A stretch of DNA of 64,000 nucleotides, taken from assembly GCF_036208045.1 (NCBI RefSeq), contig NZ_CP121472.1:941531-1005530 (forward strand), read 5' to 3'. This document shows, in pieces, positions 56,342-64,000 of the stretch (the stretch's first letter is position 1; every line of letters begins with the position of its first letter). A model generated the notes under the pieces. The model was not told the DNA's origin, searched no databases, and saw only the letters and a list, made by a program, of their open reading frames with translations. Source of the stretch: Thiorhodovibrio winogradskyi. Its GTDB lineage: Bacteria > Pseudomonadota > Gammaproteobacteria > Chromatiales > Chromatiaceae. Both the position numbers and the translations under genes were made by a program.

Positions 56342-58942
56342 GTTGACGCGCTCGCGCACCCAGGGCTCGACCAGGGCGAGAGAAGCGGGGATGGCGGCGG
56401 GGTTGTTGCCGCCCGCCTGGGCCATGTCGGGACGGCCGCCGCCTTTGCCATCCACTGCCGCGGCGACCACTTTGATTAGGTCGCCGGCTTTGAAGCGGTC
56501 GGTGAGATCCTTGGTCACGCCGGCGATCAGGCTGGCCTTGCCGGCGTTTTCCGTTGCCAGAACCAGCACGCCGGAGCCGAGTTTGTTTTTCAGCTGATCG
56601 AGCGTATCACGCAGGGATTTCGGGTCGACGCCCTCGAGTTGGGCGGCCAGCACCTTGATGCCATTGATGTCGATGGCCTGCTGGGCTAGATCGGAGCCGG
56701 CGGCGCTGGCGAGTTTGCCCTTGAGCTGCTCGAGTTCTTTCTCCAGTCGGCGGGCGCGCTCGGCGAGCTGACTGACTTTGTCATCGACATCCGTCGGGCT
56801 GCCCTTGACCAGTTCGGCGATGCGGTGCAGGCGGCTTTCTTCGTCCTCGACCCAGCGCAGGGCGGGTTCGCCGGCGACCGCCTCGATGCGGCGCACGCCG
56901 GAGGAGATGCCGGTTTCCGACAGGATCTTAAACAGGCCAATATCGCCGACCGCGCGCACATGGGTGCCGCCGCAGAGCTCGACGGAGAAATCGCCCATGC
57001 GCAGTACCCGCACCTGATCGCCGTATTTCTCGCCGAACAGGGCCACGGCGCCAGAGCGCTTGGCGTCCTCGATCTCCATGATGCGCGTCTCGACTGTGTG
57101 GTTGTTGCGGATCTCGCGGTTGACCAGATGCTCGATGGCGCGCACTTGCTCGCGCTTGATGGGCTCGAAGTGGGAGAAGTCGAACCGCAGTCGCTCGGGA
57201 CCAACCTGGGAGCCGCGCTGCTGGACGTGATCGCCGAGCACCTGGCGCAGGGCGGCGTGCAGCAGATGGGTGGCGGAGTGATGCAGGGCAGTGGCGCCGC
57301 GGCGCTCGCCATCGACGCGTGCGGTGACCTGATCACCCACTTGCAACTCGCCGCTGACCACCCGGCCATGATGGCCAATGACGCCGTCGCCGTGCTTTTG
57401 GGTGTCGAGTACCTCGAAGCGGGCGTTCGGGGTTTCGAGTACGCCGGTGTCACCGACCTGGCCGCCAGACTCGGCATAGAAGGGGGTGAGATCCAAAATC
57501 GCCAGGCCAGTTTCGCCTTCGCTCAAGCTGTCGCGCTCCTCGCCGTCGCGGTAGAGCGCCACCAGGGTGCCCTGGTCGTCGATGCCCTCGTAGCCGGTGA
57601 AGTCGGTCTTGCCCTCGAGTTCAATCCGTTCCATGGCGGCGCCGCCGAATTGACTGGCCGCGCGCGCGCGTTCTTTTTGCCGCGCCATTTCGGCATCGAA
57701 GCCGGCCAGGTCGAGCGTCAGCCCGCGTTCGCGCGCCAGGTCGGCGGTCAGGTCGGCCGGAAAGCCATAGGTGTCGTAGAGTTTGAACACCGCCTCGCCC
57801 GGAATCTGGTCACCCCGGGCCTGGGCGACCAAATCATCGAATAGCCGCAGCCCCAGTTCGAGGGTGTCGGCAAAGCGTTCTTCCTCGGTGCGCAGCACGC
57901 GCTCGATGTAATCCTGTTTGCCGGCCAGGTGTGGGTAGGCGCTGCCCATTTCGGCCACTAGGGGCGCGACCAAGCGGTGAAAAAAGGGCTGCTGTTGGCC
58001 AAGTTGATAACCGTGGCGAATGGCGCGCCGGATAATGCGTCGCTGCACATAGCCGCGGCCCTCGTTGCCGGGAGTGACACCATCGGCGACCAGAAAGGCG
58101 GCGGAACGGATGTGATCGGCAATCACGCGCAAGGATTTGCTGTGTTGATCCTGGCAGCCAGTGGCCTCGGCGGCGGCGCGAATCAAATTGCGGAAGAGGT
58201 CGATGTCATAATTGCTATGCACGCCCTGGACCACGGCGGCTAGGCGTTCCAGCCCCATGCCGGTATCCACCGAGGGGCGGGGTAGGGCGCTGAGTTGGCC
58301 GCTGGCATCGCGGTTGAACTGCATGAACACCAGATTCCAGATTTCCACATAGCGATCAGCCTCGGCGTCCTCGGAGCCAGGCGGGCCGCCGGGGATCTCG
58401 GGCCCGTGGTCGTAGAAGATTTCCGAGCAAGGACCGCAAGGGCCGGTGTCGCCCATGGACCAGAAATTGTCCTTCTCGCCGCAGCGGGAGAAGCGTGTTG
58501 GGTCGACCTTGAGTTCCTTTAGCCAGATGTCGGCGGCTTCGTCGTCCTCGGTGTAGACCGTGACCCACAGGCGTTCGGGTGGCAGGTGCAGGATCTGGGT
58601 GAGAAAATCCCAGGCGTAGTTGATGGCCTCACGCTTGAAGTAGTCGCCAAAGCTAAAGTTGCCCAGCATCTCGAAGAAAGTATGGTGGCGCGCGGTGTAA
58701 CCGACATTTTCCAGATCGTTGTGCTTGCCGCCGGCTCGCACGCACAGTTGCGAGCTGGCGGCGCGGCTGTAGGGGCGCTTCTCGCGTCCAAGGAAAGTGT
58801 CCTTGAACTGCACCATGCCCGCGTTGGTGAACAGGAGCGTGGGGTCGTTACCCGGTACCAGCGGGCTGCTGGGCACCAGGCTGTGGTTCTGCTGGGCGAA
58901 GTAGTCGAGAAAGGCTTGGCGAAGCTCGGCGCTGCTATTCAT
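56339..58942 (-). CDS. alaS: Alanyl-tRNA synthetase
   Basis: An 867-aa class II synthetase. Motif 1 region '[17 protein letters not shown]', '[21 protein letters not shown]' region, '[15 protein letters not shown]' (motif 3), the editing site '[12 protein letters not shown]' and '[20 protein letters not shown]' region, and the C-Ala domain ('[14 protein letters not shown]') are all present. Length is normal. It follows recX on the same strand, part of the recA-alaS-lysC-csrA group. Confidence 0.97.
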   Translation of the reverse strand: MNSSAELRQAFLDYFAQQNHSLVPSSPLVPGNDPTLLFTNAGMVQFKDTFLGREKRPYSRAASSQLCVRAGGKHNDLENVGYTARHHTFFEMLGNFSFGDYFKREAINYAWDFLTQILHLPPERLWVTVYTEDDEAADIWLKELKVDPTRFSRCGEKDNFWSMGDTGPCGPCSEIFYDHGPEIPGGPPGSEDAEADRYVEIWNLVFMQFNRDASGQLSALPRPSVDTGMGLERLAAVVQGVHSNYDIDLFRNLIRAAAEATGCQDQHSKSLRVIADHIRSAAFLVADGVTPGNEGRGYVQRRIIRRAIRHGYQLGQQQPFFHRLVAPLVAEMGSAYPHLAGKQDYIERVLRTEEERFADTLELGLRLFDDLVAQARGDQIPGEAVFKLYDTYGFPADLTADLARERGLTLDLAGFDAEMARQKERARAASQFGGAAMERIELEGKTDFTGYEGIDDQGTLVALYRDGEERDSLSEGETGLAILDLTPFYAESGGQVGDTGVLETPNARFEVLDTQKHGDGVIGHHGRVVSGELQVGDQVTARVDGERRGATALHHSATHLLHAALRQVLGDHVQQRGSQVGPERLRFDFSHFEPIKREQVRAIEHLVNREIRNNHTVETRIMEIEDAKRSGAVALFGEKYGDQVRVLRMGDFSVELCGGTHVRAVGDIGLFKILSETGISSGVRRIEAVAGEPALRWVEDEESRLHRIAELVKGSPTDVDDKVSQLAERARRLEKELEQLKGKLASAAGSDLAQQAIDINGIKVLAAQLEGVDPKSLRDTLDQLKNKLGSGVLVLATENAGKASLIAGVTKDLTDRFKAGDLIKVVAAAVDGKGGGRPDMAQAGGNNPAAIPASLALVEPWVRERVN

Positions 58943-59006
58943 CTTGAGTGTCGTGTGGGGATGTCGTGTGGGACTGGATGTGCGACAGACGATATCGACT
59001 GGGATG

Positions 59007-59528
59007 TCATGAAAAAAAGGCGTCGTCCTGGCGGAGCAGACGCGCGATCAGATGCGTGGGGAAGCCGCGTGATTCCAGAAAACGCGCGCGCCGAGCGGTC
59101 TCGCGCCGGCAGGCGGCCGCCTCGGGCTCATCGGCACAGGGTCTTTGGTTGAGGTTCATCCAGTGGCTGTCGGCTCGGCAGAGGAGTTCAAAGCAGGTCT
59201 CGTCGTCAATGCGCGCATGGCGGTCGATCAGCGCCTCGCCGATGCCTCGGGTCTGGAGTTCGGAGCGGATGCGCAACGGGCCGAAGCCTTTGTCGAAACG
59301 CTCCGATACATAGGCCTCGACGAAGCGATCCTCGTGCAACAAGCCTTCCTGTTCAAGCTCATCAAGCACCAGGTCGATGGCCGGCGATGGCCCGTCGTGC
59401 CCTCTGAGCTTGCGCTCGAGTTCCAGTCGGCTGTGCTCGCGACGACCGAGCAGACGCAGCGCTCGGTTGCGAAGCTCAACGGCGGGTTCGCCCGTTGTTG
59501 GCGCGACGTCGGATGGCAGGAGGCTCAT
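59007..59528 (-). CDS. recX: Regulatory protein RecX
   Basis: A 173-aa RecX starting at '[13 protein letters not shown]'; the frame is open upstream toward recA and an ATG 36 bases earlier is possible. Three-helix repeats are visible: '[23 protein letters not shown]' region, '[20 protein letters not shown]' and '[16 protein letters not shown]', ending '[16 protein letters not shown]'. RecX modulates RecA filaments. It lies directly after recA. Confidence 0.93.
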   Translation of the reverse strand: MSLLPSDVAPTTGEPAVELRNRALRLLGRREHSRLELERKLRGHDGPSPAIDLVLDELEQEGLLHEDRFVEAYVSERFDKGFGPLRIRSELQTRGIGEALIDRHARIDDETCFELLCRADSHWMNLNQRPCADEPEAAACRRETARRARFLESRGFPTHLIARLLRQDDAFFS

Positions 59529-59704
59529 GGTTTGACGCTCATGGTCTCGGTTACCCAGGAGCATGAATGCATGGGGTTCACGCTGGACTGGGCCCGGTGC
59601 CGATGTGTTGTAGGACTGGCATGCAAGGGATGGAATGACCTGGCTAGGATGGACTCTCTGGCATGAACTGTAAGAAAGCCAAGAGGGATCGGCGACGGGC
59701 TGGA

Positions 59705-60784
59705 TCAAGTCGCGGCCTGGCTGGTGCTCTTTCCGGCCTTGGCTGGCGGTGGTTCGGCGCTGGCGGCCTTGGGGTCGTTCTCGGTCACCTCTCCGCTTGG
59801 CAGCAGTTGAGCGCGGATTTTGGCCTCGATATCCGCCGCCATGTCCGGGTTTTCCTTTAAATAGTTGCGGACATTGTCCTTGCCCTGGCCGATGCGGTTG
59901 CCGGAGTAACTGTACCAGGCACCGGATTTATCGATGATGTTGCCGGCCACGCCAAGATCAATAATCTCACCCTCGCGGGAGATGCCCTCACCGTACAAAA
60001 TATCGAAGGTCACCTGCTTGAAAGGCGGGGCGACCTTGTTCTTGACCACCTTGACCTTGGTCTCGTTGCCGATGACTTCCTCGCCCTTTTTCAGCGAGCC
60101 GATGCGGCGGATATCCAGGCGCACCGAGGAATAAAACTTGAGCGCGTTGCCCCCGGTGGTGGTCTCCGGGCTGCCGAACATGACGCCGATTTTCATGCGG
60201 ATCTGGTTGATGAAGATGACAATGGCGTTGGAACGCTTGATGTTGGCCGTGAGCTTGCGCAGCGCCTGGGACATGAGGCGTGCCTGCAGGCCAACGTGGG
60301 AATCGCCCATCTCACCCTCGATCTCCGCCTTGGGCGTGAGCGCGGCGACCGAGTCCACCACCACCATGTCCACCGCGCCCGAGCGCACCAGCATGTCGGT
60401 GATCTCCAGTGCCTGTTCGCCGGTGTCGGGCTGGGAGACCAGCAGATCGCTCATGTTCACGCCGAGCTTCTCGGCATATTGCGGGTCAAGCGCATGCTCG
60501 GCATCGACAAAGGCCGCGGTGCCGCCGGTTTTTTGCACCTCGGCCACCGCGTGCAGGGTCAGGGTGGTTTTGCCCGAGGATTCCGGTCCGTAGATCTCGA
60601 TGACACGTCCGCGCGGCAGTCCACCGATGCCAAGGGCGACGTCCAGGCCCAGGGAGCCGGTGGAGACGACCTCAATGTTGCGAATGGCCCCGGCATCGCC
60701 CATGCGCATGACCGAGCCCTTACCAAACTGCTTTTCGATCTGCCCCAAGGCGGCGGCCAGGGCTTTTTTGCGGTTATCGTCCAT
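59705..60784 (-). CDS. recA: Recombinase RecA
   Basis: A 359-aa RecA. ATG 60784 follows GGAGAAAC; '[20 protein letters not shown]' is the usual start. Walker A '[10 protein letters not shown]', Walker B '[10 protein letters not shown]', L2 '[19 protein letters not shown]'. It drives homologous recombination and LexA cleavage. I searched 60785-60980 for a LexA site and found only a half match (CTGTGTGATAATCTTG), so SOS control is not shown by the sequence. Confidence 0.98.
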   Translation of the reverse strand: MDDNRKKALAAALGQIEKQFGKGSVMRMGDAGAIRNIEVVSTGSLGLDVALGIGGLPRGRVIEIYGPESSGKTTLTLHAVAEVQKTGGTAAFVDAEHALDPQYAEKLGVNMSDLLVSQPDTGEQALEITDMLVRSGAVDMVVVDSVAALTPKAEIEGEMGDSHVGLQARLMSQALRKLTANIKRSNAIVIFINQIRMKIGVMFGSPETTTGGNALKFYSSVRLDIRRIGSLKKGEEVIGNETKVKVVKNKVAPPFKQVTFDILYGEGISREGEIIDLGVAGNIIDKSGAWYSYSGNRIGQGKDNVRNYLKENPDMAADIEAKIRAQLLPSGEVTENDPKAASAEPPPAKAGKSTSQAAT

Positions 60785-60980
60785 TGTTTCTCCGGTCGGC
60801 ACGCGCCAAGTCGCCTTGCTGCGAGGGGTGGGTCTCCTCAGTCAGTCGTGTGGCACTGAGTTTGTTAGGCAAGATTATCACACAGGCCCATCTTGCTCGT
60901 CATCGCGCACTCTCGGATATTCGCGAAGAGCTGTCTAGGCGCATGGCTTGGCGAGACGTCGTCTCGCAGGGCGCGGCATC

Positions 60981-61487
60981 CTATGCCAAGATGTCACGCA
61001 GACGGGCCAGGCCGTGGTGAACTGTTTGGCGACGGACCTGGTCGCGATCTCCCTGGAAGTGGCAGGTCTCAACCCAGGGTGGTTGTTGCTGTGCCTGGCG
61101 ATTAATGTCTGTCCAGGCGCTGCAGAGGGTGCCGACTGGTGTTGCGGAACTACCGCCACCAGGCCCGGCCACGCCAGTGACGGCGAGGGCAATATCGGCC
61201 TGGCCACGGGTCAGGGCGGCGCTTGCCATGGCTGCCGCGACCGCCTCGCTGACAATGCCCGCGCGCTCAAGGAGTTCAGATGACAGGCCGAGCATCTGCT
61301 GTTTGGCCTCGGGGCTGTAGGTGACAAAGGCACGGTCGAACCAGGTGCTACTACCGGGAATATCGGTGCAGATTTTTGCAATCCAGCCGCCGGTCAGGGA
61401 TTCCGCCGTGACCAGCCGCCAGTTGCGCGCGCGCAGGCGCTCTCCAATCGAGATGGCGAGTTGCTGGAGTTGTGCGTCTGTGACCAC
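60981..61487 (-). CDS. CinA-family nicotinamide-nucleotide amidase (PncC type)
   Basis: A 168-aa single-domain CinA C-terminal protein: 'RLVTAESLTGGWIAKICTDIPGSS' region, 'FDRAFVTYSPEAKQQMLG', 'ALAVTGVAGPGGGS' and 'PVGTLC'. The family deamidates NMN to NaMN in pyridine nucleotide recycling. It precedes recA, the standard gammaproteobacterial order. Confidence 0.95.
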   Translation of the reverse strand: MVTDAQLQQLAISIGERLRARNWRLVTAESLTGGWIAKICTDIPGSSTWFDRAFVTYSPEAKQQMLGLSSELLERAGIVSEAVAAAMASAALTRGQADIALAVTGVAGPGGGSSATPVGTLCSAWTDINRQAQQQPPWVETCHFQGDRDQVRRQTVHHGLARLRDILA

Positions 61488-61604
61488 TATTTAGGCGGTT
61501 GCACAATGCTGAAAATTGGGCGGTGAATGGATGCCTGGGCGGGTCGCCTGAAAACTCAATATTGTTAATAAAATCATTTTTTTGAATGAATGGAGAATTG
61601 AATT

Positions 61605-61886
61605 ATGTCCGAGCTGCGGATTCTCTGCGAGCATAAGCCCTCACCGGCCAAGTTGGAGGTTCTGGGGGTTGAACAATGGCCAATCTGGCGCAAGGAGCCG
61701 TCAACCTTCGACTGGCATTACGACCAACCCGAGACCTGCTACATCATACGTGGTCGCTTCAAGGTGACGCCCGCGGGCGGGGAGCCGCGGGAGTTCAGCC
61801 GCGGTGATTTGATCACTTTTCCAGTCGGGATGCATTGCACCTGGGAGATCACCGAGGCAGTTGAGAAATATTACGATTTTGGCTGA
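61605..61886 (+). CDS. Small cupin protein
   Basis: A 93-aa cupin of the ureidoglycine-aminohydrolase-like (DUF861) type: 'PETCYIIRGRFKVTPAGGEP' region, 'FSRGDLITFPVGMHCTWEI'. A metal-binding motif is only partly kept (Glu, one His), so catalysis is uncertain. Stand-alone, divergent from cinA. Function unknown. Confidence 0.9.
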   Translation: MSELRILCEHKPSPAKLEVLGVEQWPIWRKEPSTFDWHYDQPETCYIIRGRFKVTPAGGEPREFSRGDLITFPVGMHCTWEITEAVEKYYDFG

Positions 61887-61936
61887 TCCTGGTGAGCGTC
61901 AGGGAGTCCCGGGTTTGCCAAGCGGGCAGGCAGCTG

Positions 61937-63673
61937 TCACTCATCACCGAGTAGTGTGCGGATATGGCTTTTGGCGAGCAGGGCCTCCACCTCGCCCACC
62001 GGCTGCGGTCGGGCAAGTCCAAAACCCTGTCCAAGATCACAGTCGTGTTTGCGCAAAAAGTCGAACTGGGCTTTGGTTTCTATGCCCTCGGCAATCACTT
62101 CCAGTTCCAGGCTTTTGCCGATTTGTACAATGGTTTTCAGCAGCGCCTCTGACTTGCGCGACCCACCAACGGTGCTGACAAAGGAGCGGTCGACCTTCAT
62201 CGCATGGAAGGGGAAGGCCTGCAGGTAGGTCAGCGCACTGTAGCCAGTGCCGAAGTCATCCAGGGCGATACGAACGCCGATTGTGTCAAGCTGGCTCAGG
62301 AGTTGGTGGGTGCCTGGGAAATCCTCGATCAGCAGGCTCTCGGTCACCTCCAGCTCAAGCTGTTGCGGCGGAATACTATAGCGTGTGATGGCATTTTTGA
62401 TCTGCTCGAGCAAATTGTTGCTCTGGAACTGCCGGGGCGAGAGGTTAATGGCAATGCGCAGCGAGGATTGGCCTGGCAGGGTATCGAGCCAGGTGCGCGC
62501 CTGAGCGCAGGCTTGATCAATGATCCATTCCCCCGCCGGGATAATCAGCCCGGTTTCCTCGAGCAAGGGGATGAACTGGCCTGGCGGAACCACGCCGCGG
62601 CTTGGGTGATTCCATCGCAACAGCGCTTCAAGTCCGACGATGCAGCCATCGGTGAGGGCGACCTGCGGCTGGAATACCAGAAAAAACTCTTCGCGCTCGA
62701 GTGCGCGGTGGAGTTCGGTTTCGAGTTGAATTTGCTCGCGGACCTGCGCGTCCGTGGACGCATCGGCGAAGGCATAGGCCAAATCGGCCTGATTGCGCGC
62801 GCGGGTGAGGGCCGAGTCGGCGCTGGCGAGCAGTTCGCGCGCGCTGCGGCCGTCTTTCGGAAAGATGGAGGCGCCAATATGCGCCGCGGGTCGAAATTCC
62901 ACATCGTCAATTTGCAGCGGCAAATAGAGGTCATCGAGCAAATGCTGCAGGCGATCAGCTAGGTTGCCCAGATGCGCGGCCTCCAGCCCCAGCATCACCA
63001 CCAGGAAGCGAGCCCCCTCAATGCGCCCGATAATGGTCTGACGCTGGGGGAACATCTTGAGGATGCGATCCTTGAAGGCGCACAGGAAGCGGTCGCCGGC
63101 CTCGTGACCCAGGCTTTGGTTTATGCGGTCAAAGCGTTGCAGTGCCAGCAGCAGTACCGCGATGGGCTCATCTTGGCGGTTGGTCAGGTTATCGTCGAGC
63201 AAGCGGATGCTGTAGTCGCGGTTGGGCAGTCCGGTGAGGTTGTCGTACTGCGAGTAAAAGCGCAGCCGTTCTTCCTCGGCCCGACGCAGTGCCAGCATGT
63301 TTTCGATGCGCACCAGCAGCTCGGCTCGGTCGAAGGGTTTGGTCAAGAAGTCGCGCGCACCGCTTTGCAGGGCTTGCAAACGCGAGGACTGATCGCTTTG
63401 CGCTGTCAGTATGACCACGGGCGGGCAGTCGTCCTCAAGTTCGCCTCTGAGTTGATCGAGCACGCCGAAACCGCTGATGTGTGGCATGTTGAGGTCGAGC
63501 AAGACCACCCCGGGGCGATGGCGTTGCACCAGCGCGAGGGTCTCGCGCGAGTCGTTGGTGGCGACCACGGAGGTATAGCCTGCTTTCGACAGGATTTTGT
63601 CGAGCACCTTGGTGTTGGTCGGCTCGTCGTCGACCACCAGGATGGTATAGGACAGGAGTGGATTCGATGCCAT
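61937..63673 (-). CDS. REC-GGDEF(degenerate)-EAL response regulator
   Basis: A 578-aa regulator. Receiver domain (1-130) with acceptor Asp in 'VVLLDLNMPHISG' and 'FLTKPFDRAELL'. GGDEF domain (about 145-300) has 'IEGARFLVV' where GGDEF should be, so no cyclase activity is expected. EAL domain (about 325-565) keeps 'EALLRWNHP', 'NLSPRQF', 'LDDFGTGYSALTYL', 'KVDRSFV' and 'AEGIETKAQ', so c-di-GMP phosphodiesterase activity is likely, controlled by phosphorylation. No histidine kinase is adjacent. Confidence 0.94.
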   Translation of the reverse strand: MASNPLLSYTILVVDDEPTNTKVLDKILSKAGYTSVVATNDSRETLALVQRHRPGVVLLDLNMPHISGFGVLDQLRGELEDDCPPVVILTAQSDQSSRLQALQSGARDFLTKPFDRAELLVRIENMLALRRAEEERLRFYSQYDNLTGLPNRDYSIRLLDDNLTNRQDEPIAVLLLALQRFDRINQSLGHEAGDRFLCAFKDRILKMFPQRQTIIGRIEGARFLVVMLGLEAAHLGNLADRLQHLLDDLYLPLQIDDVEFRPAAHIGASIFPKDGRSARELLASADSALTRARNQADLAYAFADASTDAQVREQIQLETELHRALEREEFFLVFQPQVALTDGCIVGLEALLRWNHPSRGVVPPGQFIPLLEETGLIIPAGEWIIDQACAQARTWLDTLPGQSSLRIAINLSPRQFQSNNLLEQIKNAITRYSIPPQQLELEVTESLLIEDFPGTHQLLSQLDTIGVRIALDDFGTGYSALTYLQAFPFHAMKVDRSFVSTVGGSRKSEALLKTIVQIGKSLELEVIAEGIETKAQFDFLRKHDCDLGQGFGLARPQPVGEVEALLAKSHIRTLLGDE

Positions 63674-63775
63674 TACCAGATCGATCTGATCGGGGGGGTT
63701 ATGTTGTACCGAAGTATAACAAAGCCTTTGAAGGGAAGTTGTCAGCGGATATTGCCCGCGCGTCTCGGTGACGGC

Positions 63776-64000
63776 TCAGGCCTCGGCGATCAGATGAGCG
63801 TGACCGTTTTCCTCGACCGCTTCAAGGCGCACATCAAATCCCCACAGTCGGCGGATATGGCGTAGCACCTCGGTGGCGCCATCACCGAGTGGCCGGCGGT
63901 TGTAGCGATAGTGGCGCAGTGTCAGTGAGCGGTCGCCGCGTGTGTCGACTTTGTAAACCTGAATATTAGGCTCGCGGCTGCCGAGATTGTACTGATCAGC
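63776..64000 (-). CDS. SpoVR-family protein, C-terminal end (5' end outside window)
   Basis: The last 74 codons of a minus-strand gene that continues past 64000. 'YNLGSREPNIQVYKVDTRGD' followed by 'RSLTLRHYRYNRRPL' and 'LWGFDVRLEAV' is the highly conserved end of SpoVR/YcgB proteins. In proteobacteria spoVR usually follows prkA and yeaH; those would lie beyond the window. Confidence 0.9.
   Translation of the reverse strand, partial: ADQYNLGSREPNIQVYKVDTRGDRSLTLRHYRYNRRPLGDGATEVLRHIRRLWGFDVRLEAVEENGHAHLIAEA

Noticed and set aside
60785..60980. Possible LexA box ahead of recA
   Set aside because: Only one half matches CTGT; the second half lacks ACAG at the right spacing.
1..64000. CRISPR array or rRNA
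   Set aside because: No regularly spaced repeats and no rRNA-like sequence found; the 12-bp units at 51439-51486 are coding repeats.

Overview
The window is chromosomal DNA of a GC-rich, nitrogen-fixing gammaproteobacterium. Three things support this: the nifE-nifN-nifX block with its accessory genes, the cinA-recA-recX-alaS-lysC-csrA order typical of Gammaproteobacteria, and the DUF4212/ActP-type symporter module. A purple sulfur bacterium (Chromatiales) is my best guess, but no photosynthesis or sulfur-oxidation gene lies in the window, so that is inference.

Layout. 1-1558: end of a SNF2 helicase and a SWIM-finger protein. 1989-6688 (minus): nifE-nifN-nifX-rseC-like-DUF269-fdxB, behind a sigma-54 promoter and a NifA-type upstream activator site. 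7121-10577: a DUF4914-like P-loop protein coupled to an OFA-type transporter. 10653-16439 (minus): exported acetolactate decarboxylase, a DnaQ-type exonuclease, a cNMP/CBS/DUF294 protein, and an acetate-type Na+ symporter with its DUF4212 partner. 17116-24044: thrC, a LeuA/CimA-type synthase, a K+ channel pair, a hemerythrin and ferrochelatase.

24109-42052 is visibly more A/T-rich and holds an unrecognised biosynthetic cluster: sulfotransferase, MbtH-like protein, TPR protein, class III aminotransferase, D-2-hydroxyacid dehydrogenase, a two-module NRPS (C-A-T-C-A-T-E), an exported serine beta-lactamase-fold hydrolase, an alpha/beta hydrolase, and a PqqD/M50-like/HlyD fusion exporter subunit. 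The NRPS ends in an epimerisation domain and has no thioesterase. Its first A domain carries a beta-alanine-like pocket. The hydrolase gene starts about 20 bp downstream. This is the most interesting part of the window.

42107-49942 is housekeeping (argG, LpxH-like, ampD, nadC, yaiI, a molybdenum-carrier-like protein, rsgA) with one frameshifted SDR remnant. 49943-54354 is a decayed accessory island next to tRNA-Ser(GCU). It holds an internally deleted IS66-family element with intact inverted repeats and an 8-bp target duplication, a vapB-like remnant, an Rpn-family nuclease gene between 52-bp direct repeats, and broken Rpn/DUF4351 and DUF927 genes. From 54355 on come tRNA-Ser, csrA, lysC, alaS, recX, recA, cinA, a cupin, a REC/degenerate GGDEF/EAL regulator, and the 3' end of a SpoVR gene.
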